Positions 1 to 7,061 of a DNA stretch of 22,944 bases are shown here, piece by piece. The position numbers and the translations under genes were made by a program. The notes under the pieces are model-generated. The model had not been told where the DNA came from and did no database searches. It saw only the letters and a list, made by a program, of their open reading frames with translations. Location of the stretch: contig NZ_JBCFBO010000005.1 in the NCBI RefSeq assembly GCF_038562635.1, positions 1-22,944 of the forward strand, written 5' to 3'. The DNA comes from Methanobacterium sp. (GTDB lineage: Archaea; Methanobacteriota; Methanobacteria; Methanobacteriales; Methanobacteriaceae). How positions within the stretch are numbered: the stretch's first letter is position 1; every line of letters begins with the position of its first letter.

Positions 1-154
1 TGATAAATGTTTCATGAACCGCATCTTCAGAAAGATATTCATCATTTAAGATTTTGTTAGCCACATAAAACAATAGTTGCTTATATTTATAATATATTTG
101 TTCAAATTTATTTTTTTCTTCTTCTGTATCTATTAGGTTTAAATATATTAGCAT
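1..154 (-). CDS. RNA polymerase ECF-type sigma factor, N-terminal part (cut by window edge)
   Basis: The minus strand from ATG at 154 reads 51 codons without a stop to the window edge. GAGG lies five bases upstream of the ATG. The peptide has a glutamate/lysine-rich start, then the pattern FEQIYYKYKQLLFYVANKIL, then EDAVHETF. That is the usual look of sigma-70 region 2 in clostridial ECF factors, where the segment binds core polymerase and the -10 element. The rest of region 2 and all of region 4 lie outside the window. A 30-codon open frame (173-265) lies just upstream. The family is fairly certain; the subgroup and target promoters cannot be told. Confidence 0.7.
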   Translation of the reverse strand, partial: MLIYLNLIDTEEEKNKFEQIYYKYKQLLFYVANKILNDEYLSEDAVHETFI

Positions 155-172
155 TTCTACCTCTTGTTCGAA

Positions 173-265
173 TTAATTTTGAATCAGAGATTCCAAATTC
201 ATGATGTTTAAAGTATAATTTGTCTTATAACTTATTTTTGCTATTAATTTAAAAGCAGATTTCAT
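173..265 (-). CDS. possible 30-aa leader peptide upstream of the sigma gene
   Basis: An ATG at 265, preceded by AAAAGG, opens a 30-codon frame that ends 18 bases before the sigma factor start at 154. The peptide is mixed polar and has no recognisable feature. Its only support is position and a modest ribosome site. It may be a chance frame or a leader. Confidence 0.2.
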   Translation of the reverse strand: MKSAFKLIAKISYKTNYTLNIMNLESLIQN

Positions 266-536
266 AATTCCTTTTCACTTCTAGTATTTCTAAGTTTACT
301 TTCCACTTTTATCCTTAACTTAATAATATTATTTTCTTTTAAAAATAACAACTTAAAAATTTCAAAGGGTACTACTGGCATCATTTTTTAGCGACATATT
401 CGCATAATCAAAAGCCCTATAATGAATAGAATATGCAATTTCCGACATCTATTTAAAGATACTTTTTTGAAAATTGCCCAGAAGGGATAAAAACATATAT
501 TATTTTACTTATATTTTGTAGCAAAATCAAAAAACT

Positions 537-571
537 AAAAAGACACCAACCTGTTGCAGCCAGTGTCTTTT
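537..571. terminator. bidirectional intrinsic terminator
   Basis: A nine-base inverted repeat, AAAAGACAC (538-546) and GTGTCTTTT (563-571), has A and T runs on the outer sides, so it can work in either direction. It sits just beyond the stop codon of the minus-strand gene stub at 585-716. Confidence 0.7.
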
Positions 572-584
572 ATCAATTGGTTAA

Positions 585-716
585 TTACATATTGCTTACT
601 TCTTCGTGCTCATGTGCTTCTTTATATTTTAAGCGAGTAGCTTTACCTCCCCAAGTAATAGGATGTAATATGTAATTAACACTTTTCTGTAATTTCAATG
701 TTTTAGCGATATATTG
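585..716 (-). pseudogene. C-terminal stub of an unrecognised gene
   Basis: One minus-strand frame stays open for about 44 codons before a TAA at 585-587. It includes ILHPITWGGKATRLKYKEA followed by a His/Glu-rich tail and ends right at a terminator. The composition looks coding, but the frame begins at a stop, has no start codon with a ribosome site, and nothing upstream continues it. I read it as the 3' end of a deleted gene. I do not recognise the family. From 722 to 909 I see no gene. Confidence 0.35.
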
Positions 717-909
717 TTTTTATTTATTAACTGCATTTTATATGCTTTTACAATAAAAAATGTCCCAAAAATGTCCTAACTTTATATGGATCACTGCTGT
801 AATTAAAGTTTATTTTACCTTGTCAATATTTTCATACCTTAAATCTCATTTTAAAGGCTTGTGCTATGACTTAGCAATTTATGCATTTTTATTTCAACCT
901 ACATGATAA

Positions 910-1062
910 CATCTTGCGCCTTTTGTGGCAATAAATTTACTAGGTAACATTCATTCAGTACAAGCATATAATACAATACATATGGCCACCTCTTTTGACG
1001 ATAATATTGGACTAGTAGTTAAACAGTCATTACATGAGCTGGCTGGGATAAGTTTAAATTAA
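910..1062 (+). pseudogene. C-terminal stub of an unrecognised gene (tyrosine recombinase tail is one possibility)
   Basis: A plus-strand frame is open for 50 codons, from just after TAA at 907-909 to TAA at 1060-1062. It ends VVKQSLHELAGISLN and is followed four bases later by a strong hairpin. There is no proper start or ribosome site, so it looks like the remnant of a longer gene. A His at its start, then a leucine-rich helix and a VQ pair, faintly resemble the C-terminal part of phage integrases. The tyrosine is not clearly placed, so that is only a guess. Confidence 0.3.
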
Positions 1063-1065
1063 AAA

Positions 1066-1098
1066 GGGCAGAACCTACACCTTGGTGTGTGGCTGCCC
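1066..1098 (+). terminator. hairpin terminator of the 910-1062 stub
   Basis: GGGCAG (1066-1071) pairs with CTGCCC (1093-1098), and the inner part continues with CC/GG and ACACC/GGTGT pairs. TAATTGATTTT follows. The strong stem with a weak T tract directly after a stop codon suggests transcription termination. Confidence 0.6.
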
Positions 1099-1155
1099 TA
1101 ATTGATTTTGGTTAGTTTTATGCATATTTATGAATACATTTTCACAAAAATTCGC

Positions 1156-1190
1156 TTGACTTGTGTTCATTTTATGGTATAATGAACACA
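1156..1190 (+). promoter_or_regulatory. sigma-A promoter overlapped by a perfect 10-bp dyad operator
   Basis: TTGACT (1156-1161) and TATAAT (1178-1183) are 16 bases apart. A perfect inverted repeat, TGTGTTCATT (1162-1171) and AATGAACACA (1181-1190), covers the spacer, the -10 box and the expected start site. A dimeric repressor bound there would block polymerase. No regulator gene lies next to it. The downstream transcript is short, see 1191-1284. Confidence 0.7.
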
Positions 1191-1284
1191 TAAATAGCAA
1201 AAGATAAAGCACAAGATGTATGAACCAAATGGATTACGACCTTTTCAGGAAGCATGAACTTTGGGGATTACATCTTCTTTATTT
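1191..1284 (+). ncRNA. putative small structured RNA under operator control
   Basis: The promoter at 1156-1183 has no protein gene after it. Instead AAGATGTA (1213-1220) can pair with TACATCTT (1269-1276), and CTTTATTTTT follows, as in an intrinsic terminator. Inside, CCAAA (1225-1229) can pair with TTTGG (1260-1264), and CCT (1240-1242) with AGG (1247-1249). The motif ATGAAC appears twice in the loop region. The result would be a transcript of about 90 bases with nested stems. It points toward, and nearly touches, the end of the SIR2 gene. I do not recognise the RNA family. Confidence 0.45.
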
Positions 1285-2895
1285 TTAAATATTTGAATAC
1301 ATTTTAAAGTCATAAAGAGCTATTAATTTTTTGAACGATGCTAGATTGCTATTATAGGTATCTTTTTTATAATGCTTTAAAATGAATTTATGTAATTCTT
1401 CTGCACTTATGTTGCTAGCATATTTTTTTATATTAGATATTTGTTTGATCATATGATCAGGATATTCATTTTCTATTTCTTCAATTGTTTTAAAGTTAGC
1501 TTCTTTATTTACATAATTCAATTCCCCCTGGTTAGGAGAAATGTTATTATAATCTACTATTACTTTGTATTTTTTAGGTATTTCATCATTACTCATTTCC
1601 AATTTCCTTAAATATTTATATATCGGTAAATATGTTGTTCCCGCAATACTTCTTATATTCCTAAAGGTTTTTTCAATTAATTTTTTATTAATCAGATAAG
1701 GCCTATTGTCGAGTATTATATCCTCTAATATGTCTTCTATTGTAAAGTAATCAAAACCAATTTGTGAAATTGTATCTGCACTTCCTACATAAATTGCTGC
1801 TTTATCATCTTCAATATCAGGACTGTTTATGTTTCCAAAAATAATGTTATTTTTAGTTTCCACCGAATACACATATTTACACACCATGTCTTGCAACTTT
1901 CTCATTAATTTAACAGGAATAGAAGATTCGATAATATCCAAGCAATTATAAAAGGAAGAATAGTCTACCAATACTAATTCCGTCATACTTATCCGTTTAT
2001 TATCAAATGTCATTTCTTTTTTTCTAATAAATTCTTTTCCATCATTAGAACGTGTTATAAATATAAAGTTATTTTTTACTTTGTCTAACTGTTGAGCATT
2101 TAAACAAATTGAAATTTCTTCTAGTAATTTCAGTATATTGAGATCACCCATTCCATACCCAATGAATATTATTGGATGCTCAACAAATAAAGTTAATAAC
2201 TTCGCTGATAAATATTTCAACTTTTTATCAAAATAATCATAATCTTCTTTCGTTAGCACCATAGAGTTTGGAAATTCTATACTACCGTGAATTTTAAATA
2301 TTTCGAATATACTGTTAGTATTTGATAATAACATATTATCTTGTCCTACTAAAACTGTGAAATCAGAAAATATTTGTTCTAAAATAGTATCATAATTTGT
2401 TGTAATGATTCCTGCTATTTTATTACGGTTTTTAGAAAGAATCTCAATTTCATTAAAATCTTTAGCTTCAGTATTTATAGTTAAACTTTCAACTTGTCTT
2501 GAAATGTAATATTTAAATGGATCATATTTATTATCCAAAATTAATTTTGACTCATCTTCAGAAAATGCTTTTTTTTCAAAGTCATCATCTTCATAAAACA
2601 TTGTATTAAATTGATTCTGTAATATTGTAGCTAACTGCGGATTTATGTAATACTTTTTTTGATCTTCTTCTATGTCTGGAATTACATCCTTCAAGGCATA
2701 CTCAATTTTCTGTTTCAACTTTTGATACCTTAACCCTCCACCATTATTCATCATACTCCAGGCATTAAAAAGCAAATCATCCCACGATGGAGCAGATGAA
2801 TAGCGCATTGAAAGTCCCGTTCCTACAAATAAATATGGTAATTGAGTAAATGAAGAAACTATATCACAGATATCTTGTTTTAGTTTATCCTCCAT
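1285..2895 (-). CDS. SIR2-like domain protein (putative NAD-hydrolysing defence effector)
   Basis: The protein is 536 aa from the ATG at 2895, which has GGGGG eight bases upstream; an ATG five codons earlier lacks a ribosome site. The N-terminal half carries the SIR2 signature in order: VGTGLS (24-29), GIITTNYD (162-169), the catalytic-type IHGS (202-205) and FIGYGMGD (244-251). This is the SIR2_2 arrangement found in bacterial anti-phage proteins, which deplete NAD rather than deacetylate. The C-terminal 200 residues are charged and match no domain I know; I see no SLOG-type glycine motif as in ThsA. No TIR, Argonaute or HerA partner is adjacent, so it may act alone. It has its own promoter. 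The SIR2 fold is sure; the defence role is inferred from the family and the island. Confidence 0.85.
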   Translation of the reverse strand: MEDKLKQDICDIVSSFTQLPYLFVGTGLSMRYSSAPSWDDLLFNAWSMMNNGGGLRYQKLKQKIEYALKDVIPDIEEDQKKYYINPQLATILQNQFNTMFYEDDDFEKKAFSEDESKLILDNKYDPFKYYISRQVESLTINTEAKDFNEIEILSKNRNKIAGIITTNYDTILEQIFSDFTVLVGQDNMLLSNTNSIFEIFKIHGSIEFPNSMVLTKEDYDYFDKKLKYLSAKLLTLFVEHPIIFIGYGMGDLNILKLLEEISICLNAQQLDKVKNNFIFITRSNDGKEFIRKKEMTFDNKRISMTELVLVDYSSFYNCLDIIESSIPVKLMRKLQDMVCKYVYSVETKNNIIFGNINSPDIEDDKAAIYVGSADTISQIGFDYFTIEDILEDIILDNRPYLINKKLIEKTFRNIRSIAGTTYLPIYKYLRKLEMSNDEIPKKYKVIVDYNNISPNQGELNYVNKEANFKTIEEIENEYPDHMIKQISNIKKYASNISAEELHKFILKHYKKDTYNSNLASFKKLIALYDFKMYSNI

Positions 2896-2922
2896 ATCTA
2901 ATACCCCCATAAATTTACTTAT

Positions 2923-2951
2923 ATTTTATAACAAAATAAAGACCTTGTCAA
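2923..2951 (-). promoter_or_regulatory. sigma-A promoter of the SIR2-like gene
   Basis: On the minus strand TTGACA (2951-2946) and TAAAAT (2928-2923) are separated by 17 bases. They lie about 30 bases before the likely start codon, which fits transcription of the SIR2-like gene alone. Confidence 0.7.
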
Positions 2952-2985
2952 AAAATAAAAAAGCCTGAGCCTTTTAGCACGGCTC
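2951..2985 (-). terminator. intrinsic terminator of a lost upstream gene
   Basis: On the minus strand GAGCC (2985-2981) pairs with GGCTC (2971-2967), and a run of about a dozen A/T, mostly T, follows to 2951. It lies after the stop of the short stub at 3024-3101 and insulates the SIR2 promoter. Confidence 0.6.
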
Positions 2986-3023
2986 TACTTCTTGATTTGA
3001 TATATCTTCAAATAATAAATTCT

Positions 3024-3101
3024 TTACTCAAGTAATTTCATAGCTGCTTCAATATTTTTTGTCAATATTAATCCAAAATTATTAAAGTTATAATTTGTTG
3101 G
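3024..3101 (-). pseudogene. 25-codon C-terminal stub, unrecognised
   Basis: The frame between two stops ends GLILTKNIEAAMKLLE at a TAA (3024-3026), just before a terminator. It has no start signal. It resembles the last residues of an amphipathic helix of a deleted gene. Support is weak: composition and position only. Confidence 0.2.
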
Positions 3102-3191
3102 TTAATATTTTCCATATTTTAAATTTTTTAATATAATTTTAAGACTTGTTTGGTAACATTTTCATAAAGGATTTTGGAGGGTATTAATCAT

Positions 3192-3839
3192 ATGTTTACA
3201 CCAGATAATTATTATGTAGAGTACGCAAAAATTTCAAGACTTATAAGCAACAAAATTTTACTTATTATATCATTAACATATACATTTCTTATCTTTACAA
3301 TATTAAACAATTATAAGCAGAACTCATCAATTGACGTAATATTTAAATATACTTTATTATTATTAATCATTTTATTCATCCTAAAATATTTCATGAATCA
3401 TTATAAATTTAAAAAATTAATTTCTCTAACGGGCGATAAAACAATTAACGCTCATAATTATCGTTCGAAACTAAATAGTTACATAATTAAAGAACTTGAT
3501 ACCGTCTTATCTGAAAACAATATTAATAAAGACATATACGAAAGATTTTATAGAGATCAACTTATTACATTTAGTAAAAATAGTAAATCAATATTAGGAG
3601 AACATGCATATATTTCATTTGTATTAGGCTCTTTGTTTGTTGCTTTCCTGCAGGGTGCGTTTAATATTCAGGACACATTTCAGGGTATAATTGTAACTTT
3701 TTATGCCTTATTTATTTTTTCAATACTCATAATAATTGTAATTTTTCAATTCAAACAAGAAAGAATTAGCAAATATAATGATATATGTGATTTAATTTAT
3801 TTTACTGAGTTCATTTTTTCAAAACAAAATACAATTTAA
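3192..3839 (+). CDS. hypothetical membrane protein, about four TM helices
   Basis: The ATG at 3192 follows GGAGG (3176-3180) by 11 bases; a TTG at 3174 lies inside that ribosome site and is unlikely. The 215-aa product has two close hydrophobic helices near residues 15-35 and 43-62, then a charged cytoplasmic stretch of about 75 residues (GDKTINAHNYRSKL to FSKNSKSILG). Two more helices follow near 140-160 and 164-186, then a short polar tail. There is no signal peptide or known motif. The gene stands alone between the SIR2-like gene and the tRNA fragment. Membrane proteins of this plan serve as effectors in several defence systems, but that is only a guess here. Confidence 0.75.
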   Translation: MFTPDNYYVEYAKISRLISNKILLIISLTYTFLIFTILNNYKQNSSIDVIFKYTLLLLIILFILKYFMNHYKFKKLISLTGDKTINAHNYRSKLNSYIIKELDTVLSENNINKDIYERFYRDQLITFSKNSKSILGEHAYISFVLGSLFVAFLQGAFNIQDTFQGIIVTFYALFIFSILIIIVIFQFKQERISKYNDICDLIYFTEFIFSKQNTI

Positions 3840-4008
3840 ATAAAAGATCAGGCAGTATAATTTTGACAAGAAATATTTGTGGATTATTTGGAGAATAAAC
3901 ACTCAAAATAATACCTAAAAAATACAAAACGATAATGTATAACAAAATTATAAAACATTGACTTATCAATAGTTACATCAATATACAAAAGCTACCAAAA
4001 TGACAATT

Positions 4009-4057
4009 TTAGACTTCGAATCTGTTCGTTGGGGTTCGGATCCCTCATGGCTCACCA
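4009..4057 (+). other. 3' half of a tRNA gene, probable attachment site of a mobile element
   Basis: The stretch can be read as a tRNA 3' half. It has an anticodon arm (4009-4025, loop CTTCGAA, which would give anticodon TCG), a short variable loop, and a T arm with loop TTCGGAT (4035-4041) between GGG and CCC. The acceptor strand ATGGCTC, discriminator A and encoded CCA (4055-4057) follow. The 5' half, with acceptor GAGCCAT and a D arm, is absent upstream, where AT-rich DNA replaces it. Phages and integrative elements that insert at tRNA genes carry exactly such a 3' copy in one attachment site. No integrase gene remains nearby. The tRNA tail is convincing; the anticodon reading is less so. 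Confidence 0.55.
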
Positions 4058-4138
4058 ATTGCAGTGGTTTCAAGGGCCTAATGCAAAGTCAAAAAATGCA
4101 TTTAGTGAATATTTGGCCACATGGAAAATATTAATAAT

Positions 4139-4175
4139 AAAAAGAACTTACTTTTCTATAAGGCAAGTTCTTTTT
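4139..4175. terminator. bidirectional intrinsic terminator
   Basis: AAAAAGAACTT (4139-4149) and AAGTTCTTTTT (4165-4175) form an 11-bp stem with a 15-base loop and A/T runs at both ends. It ends the minus-strand pair 4201-5666 and could also stop plus-strand transcripts. Confidence 0.8.
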
Positions 4176-4200
4176 ATATGCTTTGCTTTTATCCATGTTA

Positions 4201-4665
4201 TTATTTATCAAATAACTTTCTTAATAATTTGATAATATAATATATTGCTTGTATAAAAAACATTGAGCTCATAAGGGTTAAACTAATAACCGTCTTCTGT
4301 AAAATTAGTATGCAATTCAGCAAAATGCTTATGTCTAAATAAAGATAAACCAAATTAATTATAATTGATATTACACTTAGAGCTAATGAGGCAATGATAG
4401 AAAAATAATATTTATTTAAATACTTGTGTTTTAATAATCTTTCTATACGCTCATTTGACAATGCGCTTATCAATACACTGATTGCTGTAAATAGGAAACC
4501 AGCAATAATAGAATTATAACCAGTTAAGTCTATTAATATAGAATCAGACAAAATAAATAAATTAAATTTATAAAATATAATTAAACCTAATATACAGAAT
4601 GCTGACAGAATAATATTTGCCGAATAAAACCTCCACAGTTCCTTTAAGCCTTTCAAACTAATCAT
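4201..4665 (-). CDS. small membrane protein with four TM helices, second gene of a coupled pair
   Basis: The product is 154 aa, almost entirely hydrophobic, with helices near residues 15-38, 45-68, 86-109 and 112-143 and short basic loops, for example SNERIERLLKHKYLNKYY at 70-87. There is no signal peptide; the first helix would act as a signal anchor. Its ATG at 4665 overlaps the TGA of the upstream gene (ATGA), so it is translated by coupling in fixed ratio with the 334-aa soluble protein. A terminator follows at 4139-4175. I recognise no family. The layout of one soluble protein with one small four-TM protein recalls two-gene defence systems such as Kiwa, but gene order and sequence do not show that it is Kiwa. 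Confidence 0.75.
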   Translation of the reverse strand: MISLKGLKELWRFYSANIILSAFCILGLIIFYKFNLFILSDSILIDLTGYNSIIAGFLFTAISVLISALSNERIERLLKHKYLNKYYFSIIASLALSVISIIINLVYLYLDISILLNCILILQKTVISLTLMSSMFFIQAIYYIIKLLRKLFDK

Positions 4666-5666
4666 CCTTTCAAGCTTTTTAGCAACTCCATTCTCATGTC
4701 CATATACTTAATATGCATTGTTTTTTCAACTTCTAATTGCCACGCAATCTCGTTTTCAAAGTTAAGTGTAGCTTTTGATATGAATTTATTATCTAAAAAG
4801 TTGTATTCCAACATTTTTTCATCTTCGTTCTTTGCTTTAGCAGAAACTGATAAGTTGTAACCATTCCTTTTATCTGTAAAGTTCTTTAAATTATTATAAA
4901 ACACCCTAATTACATTTTTATCTTTGAAAACATCTTTACTCCTAGTGCCCTTTAATTCCAGAGTTAAATCTAAGCTTTTTAAATTTCTTAAAGCATCAAA
5001 CTCTTCCTCTTTTAGGCCAAACACTTCTGAGGATAGTGCATCATCAGGTGGTAATGATACACTGTAATTTAGTGTATTTACTATTTGTTTGCCCATCAAC
5101 AATGCTATGCAATCCAATGATACTATTGGTTCAATATCTATAATGTAATCAGGATTACCCATTAAACTTGTCAGCATTTTCAGCTGCCGAATGCCAGGAG
5201 CACTTTGAAAATTTAAAAAAGCTATTGTCACAACCTTTTTTTCACCTACTTTTTCAAAGAACAGATAAAAGTAGGTGAAGCTTTCAAAAATTTCATCAAT
5301 GCTTTTTTCAAGATCCTTTGGCTCCAAAGTCGTTTTGTTCCTACGTTGATAATTAATTATATTCCTCTCTTCCCCTATTTTTCCAAAAATATAATTAATA
5401 TTTTCATCAATTGGACATAATTTTATATTATTTATGTTGTTAATCGATGTTCCTCTATTGATAATTTCTATAGAGTATTTATCATCGGTTCCAAAGGATA
5501 ATGTATTAAATTCATTTATATGATTACTTAACACATTAACAAGTTCCTTTTTAAATAATTCTAAATCTTCGCACTTCTTTTGCAACGTACCATCTGGATT
5601 TTGAACACCAGTATTTGATGCAAATTGTAACTCATAAAAGTAAATAGTTACATCTTTTTTAGCCAT
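4662..5666 (-). CDS. hypothetical soluble protein (334 aa), first gene of a coupled pair
   Basis: The ATG at 5666 has GGGGGG seven bases upstream; an ATG at 5681 has no ribosome site. The protein is 334 aa, without TM helices or signal peptide. It opens with a beta-strand-like KKDVTIYFYELQF. The middle has alternating strands and a helix rich in Phe/Tyr (EIFESFTYFYLFFEKVGEKK), and the C-terminal half looks beta-rich with a final helix. I see no nuclease, ATPase or nucleotide-binding motif and do not recognise the family. It overlaps the four-TM gene by four bases, which suggests that the two proteins form a complex or a sensor/effector pair. It has its own promoter at 5698-5726. The location between a SIR2-like gene and a restriction-modification operon favours a defence role, as inference only. 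Confidence 0.8.
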   Translation of the reverse strand: MAKKDVTIYFYELQFASNTGVQNPDGTLQKKCEDLELFKKELVNVLSNHINEFNTLSFGTDDKYSIEIINRGTSINNINNIKLCPIDENINYIFGKIGEERNIINYQRRNKTTLEPKDLEKSIDEIFESFTYFYLFFEKVGEKKVVTIAFLNFQSAPGIRQLKMLTSLMGNPDYIIDIEPIVSLDCIALLMGKQIVNTLNYSVSLPPDDALSSEVFGLKEEEFDALRNLKSLDLTLELKGTRSKDVFKDKNVIRVFYNNLKNFTDKRNGYNLSVSAKAKNEDEKMLEYNFLDNKFISKATLNFENEIAWQLEVEKTMHIKYMDMRMELLKSLKG

Positions 5667-5697
5667 TGCGTAGCCCCCCATTTATTTATATGACTCA

Positions 5698-5726
5698 ATT
5701 ATATATCTGCAAACATTTTCTGTCTA
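5698..5726 (-). promoter_or_regulatory. promoter of the 4201-5666 pair
   Basis: On the minus strand TAGACA (5726-5721) and TATAAT (5703-5698) are 17 bases apart, and the -10 box ends 31 bases before the chosen ATG. The -10 is consensus and the -35 is fair. Confidence 0.55.
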
Positions 5727-5807
5727 CAATATATTACATAAAATGCCACTAAAGTACTTGTATCATAATAAACTAGCAGCATACATTTATAGGATGCTTA
5801 CGGCTTT

Positions 5808-5891
5808 CTAATCTCCAGTCAATATTAAACTTATGATTCTTCGCATTTTTTCATTTTCATGTTCAAGTTTTTGACATTCCACTGTCGACAT
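5808..5891 (-). pseudogene. short coiled-coil stub, unrecognised
   Basis: A 27-codon frame from ATG at 5891 to TAG at 5808-5810 encodes a helix with heptad-like residues (LEHENEKMRRIISLIL). No good ribosome site precedes it. It looks like the tail of a transposase-type or recombinase-type protein, but this is not provable. The rest of 5727-6137 is AT-rich DNA in which I see no gene. Confidence 0.2.
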
Positions 5892-6137
5892 CTTGTCAAT
5901 CTTAACCTCTTAAATTCCTAAAACTATAATACAGTTATAAATGCAACAATATAAATAATAAATTAATTATTTTATAAGAAAGTTCTCTTACAAATTTATG
6001 CAGAGTATTCAAACTTTTACAACAATATTTTTATTTATCTTTATACTATATCTTATCCTTGCGCCAGCTTTTCATTTCTAAAAAATAATATGATTTTTTA
6101 TTTCTTATGCAAATTAAAACATATTGTTATTCCTTTC

Positions 6138-6245
6138 TTTTATACGAGTTGATTATCTGTACCAGCTTATATTCCCCTTCTTCAATTTTCTGTTCCAGTT
6201 ATACCAACTTGGTCTCAATGTATATCTCCTTTTGATAATGGGCAA
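6138..6245 (-). pseudogene. gene remnant with an internal stop
   Basis: One minus-strand frame reads QKEIYIETKLV, then a TAA, then LEQKIEEGEYKLVQIINSY and a final TAA. Coding-like sequence on both sides of an in-frame stop suggests a dead gene end with a charged coiled-coil tail. It lies just past the methyltransferase terminator. Such Leu/Glu/Lys tails occur in large serine recombinases, but the piece is too short to assign. Confidence 0.3.
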
Positions 6246-6277
6246 AATAAAAACACCCAGACTATTACGTTTGAGTG
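6245..6277 (-). terminator. intrinsic terminator of the restriction-modification operon
   Basis: On the minus strand CACTCA (6277-6272) pairs with TGGGTG (6259-6254), with one G-T pair, and TTTTTATTTT follows. It begins about 23 bases after the methyltransferase stop codon. Confidence 0.6.
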
Positions 6278-6300
6278 CTTCTACAATAGGAAAATCAAGG

Positions 6301-7050
6301 TCAAAGCGTTATTCGCTTCACACCCAATCTTTTTTCCATTATCTGAATATAGTCCTCATTTATATCACACAAGATGCTTTTCCTTTCGTTCTTTAGAGAC
6401 GATGCACCTGATGTTCCCGAACCAGCCATTGGATCAAATATTGTGTCTCCGGCTTTTGTTGCCATTAAAATGAGTTTGTCAAATACAGCCTCAGGCTTTT
6501 GAGAAGGGTGCCCTGTTTGCTCCTTTTTACCAACAAAGCCAATATTGAGCGGCACTTCGATTACACTTGGTGGCCCAGGAACAAATCTCATTTTACCGGC
6601 TGCAAACTTTTCCTTTTGTTCCGGATTAAGAAAGTGTTCTGGGTGTAGAGAATATCCCTTCCTCATAAATTGTAGGCATGCGTTTTGGCTTGAACGCCAA
6701 CCCCTTATAACAGATGGGCAATTTTTATAGTACCATGTCAACCATGCCGACATATAAAATCCTTCTGGTGAATATCTGACATATGGCCCAATCACTTCTG
6801 GAAATCCCCAAAGATAGAGAAGTTCAGATACTTCACCGGAATCATTGAGCAATTTTTGTATAAAGTAATCATATTCTTCCGTGGGAAGTACACCACCAAA
6901 CCCTTTATTGTACCAAGGGTCAAGCATTGTACATTCCACATGAATATTTGCATCCTTTAATAATGCGATGGAGTCAAATACATCCATAGGAGGTAGAATG
7001 ACTACACCATCTTTTTCTAATGCTTGATTTATTGTATATTTATTCGTCAC
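6301..7050 (-). CDS. DNA methyltransferase, beta-class N6-adenine/N4-cytosine type
   Basis: The enzyme is 249 aa. It should transfer a methyl group from S-adenosylmethionine to adenine or cytosine in a specific DNA site and so protect host DNA from the neighbouring endonuclease. Catalytic motif IV is DPWY (44-47), near the N-terminus. The SAM-binding motif I, FDPMAGSGTSG (205-215), is near the C-terminus, followed by an acidic strand end CDINEDY. The order IV then I marks the beta class. The third residue of motif IV is Trp rather than the common Pro. Translation starts with GTG at 7050, preceded by AAGGAGA. It is the last gene of the operon, 11 bases after the endonuclease gene, and is followed by a terminator. 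The target sequence cannot be told. Confidence 0.9.
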   Translation of the reverse strand: MTNKYTINQALEKDGVVILPPMDVFDSIALLKDANIHVECTMLDPWYNKGFGGVLPTEEYDYFIQKLLNDSGEVSELLYLWGFPEVIGPYVRYSPEGFYMSAWLTWYYKNCPSVIRGWRSSQNACLQFMRKGYSLHPEHFLNPEQKEKFAAGKMRFVPGPPSVIEVPLNIGFVGKKEQTGHPSQKPEAVFDKLILMATKAGDTIFDPMAGSGTSGASSLKNERKSILCDINEDYIQIMEKRLGVKRITL

Positions 7051-7061
7051 TAACTATCTCC

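Noticed and set aside
1213..1276. Retron or type III toxin-antitoxin RNA
   Set aside because: No reverse transcriptase gene, no tandem RNA repeats and no ToxN-like gene in the window.
1285..2895. Thoeris system (ThsA with SIR2)
   Set aside because: No SLOG motif in the C-terminal part and no TIR-domain gene nearby.
4029..4232. 67-codon plus-strand open frame
   Set aside because: It begins inside the tRNA tail and runs through the terminator stem; no ribosome site.
4201..5666. Kiwa system (KwaA/KwaB)
   Set aside because: Only a general likeness in size and topology; gene order is reversed and I see no sequence motif to support it.
6124..6396. 90-codon plus-strand frame
   Set aside because: It overlaps the methyltransferase terminator and 3' end; no start signal and an unlikely composition.
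6545..6730. Plus-strand frame within the methyltransferase gene
   Set aside because: Antisense to a gene with full catalytic motifs; it has no signals of its own. The same holds for 8281-8571, 13361-13624, 14803-15009, 17413-17661, 18546-18800 and 19463-19651.
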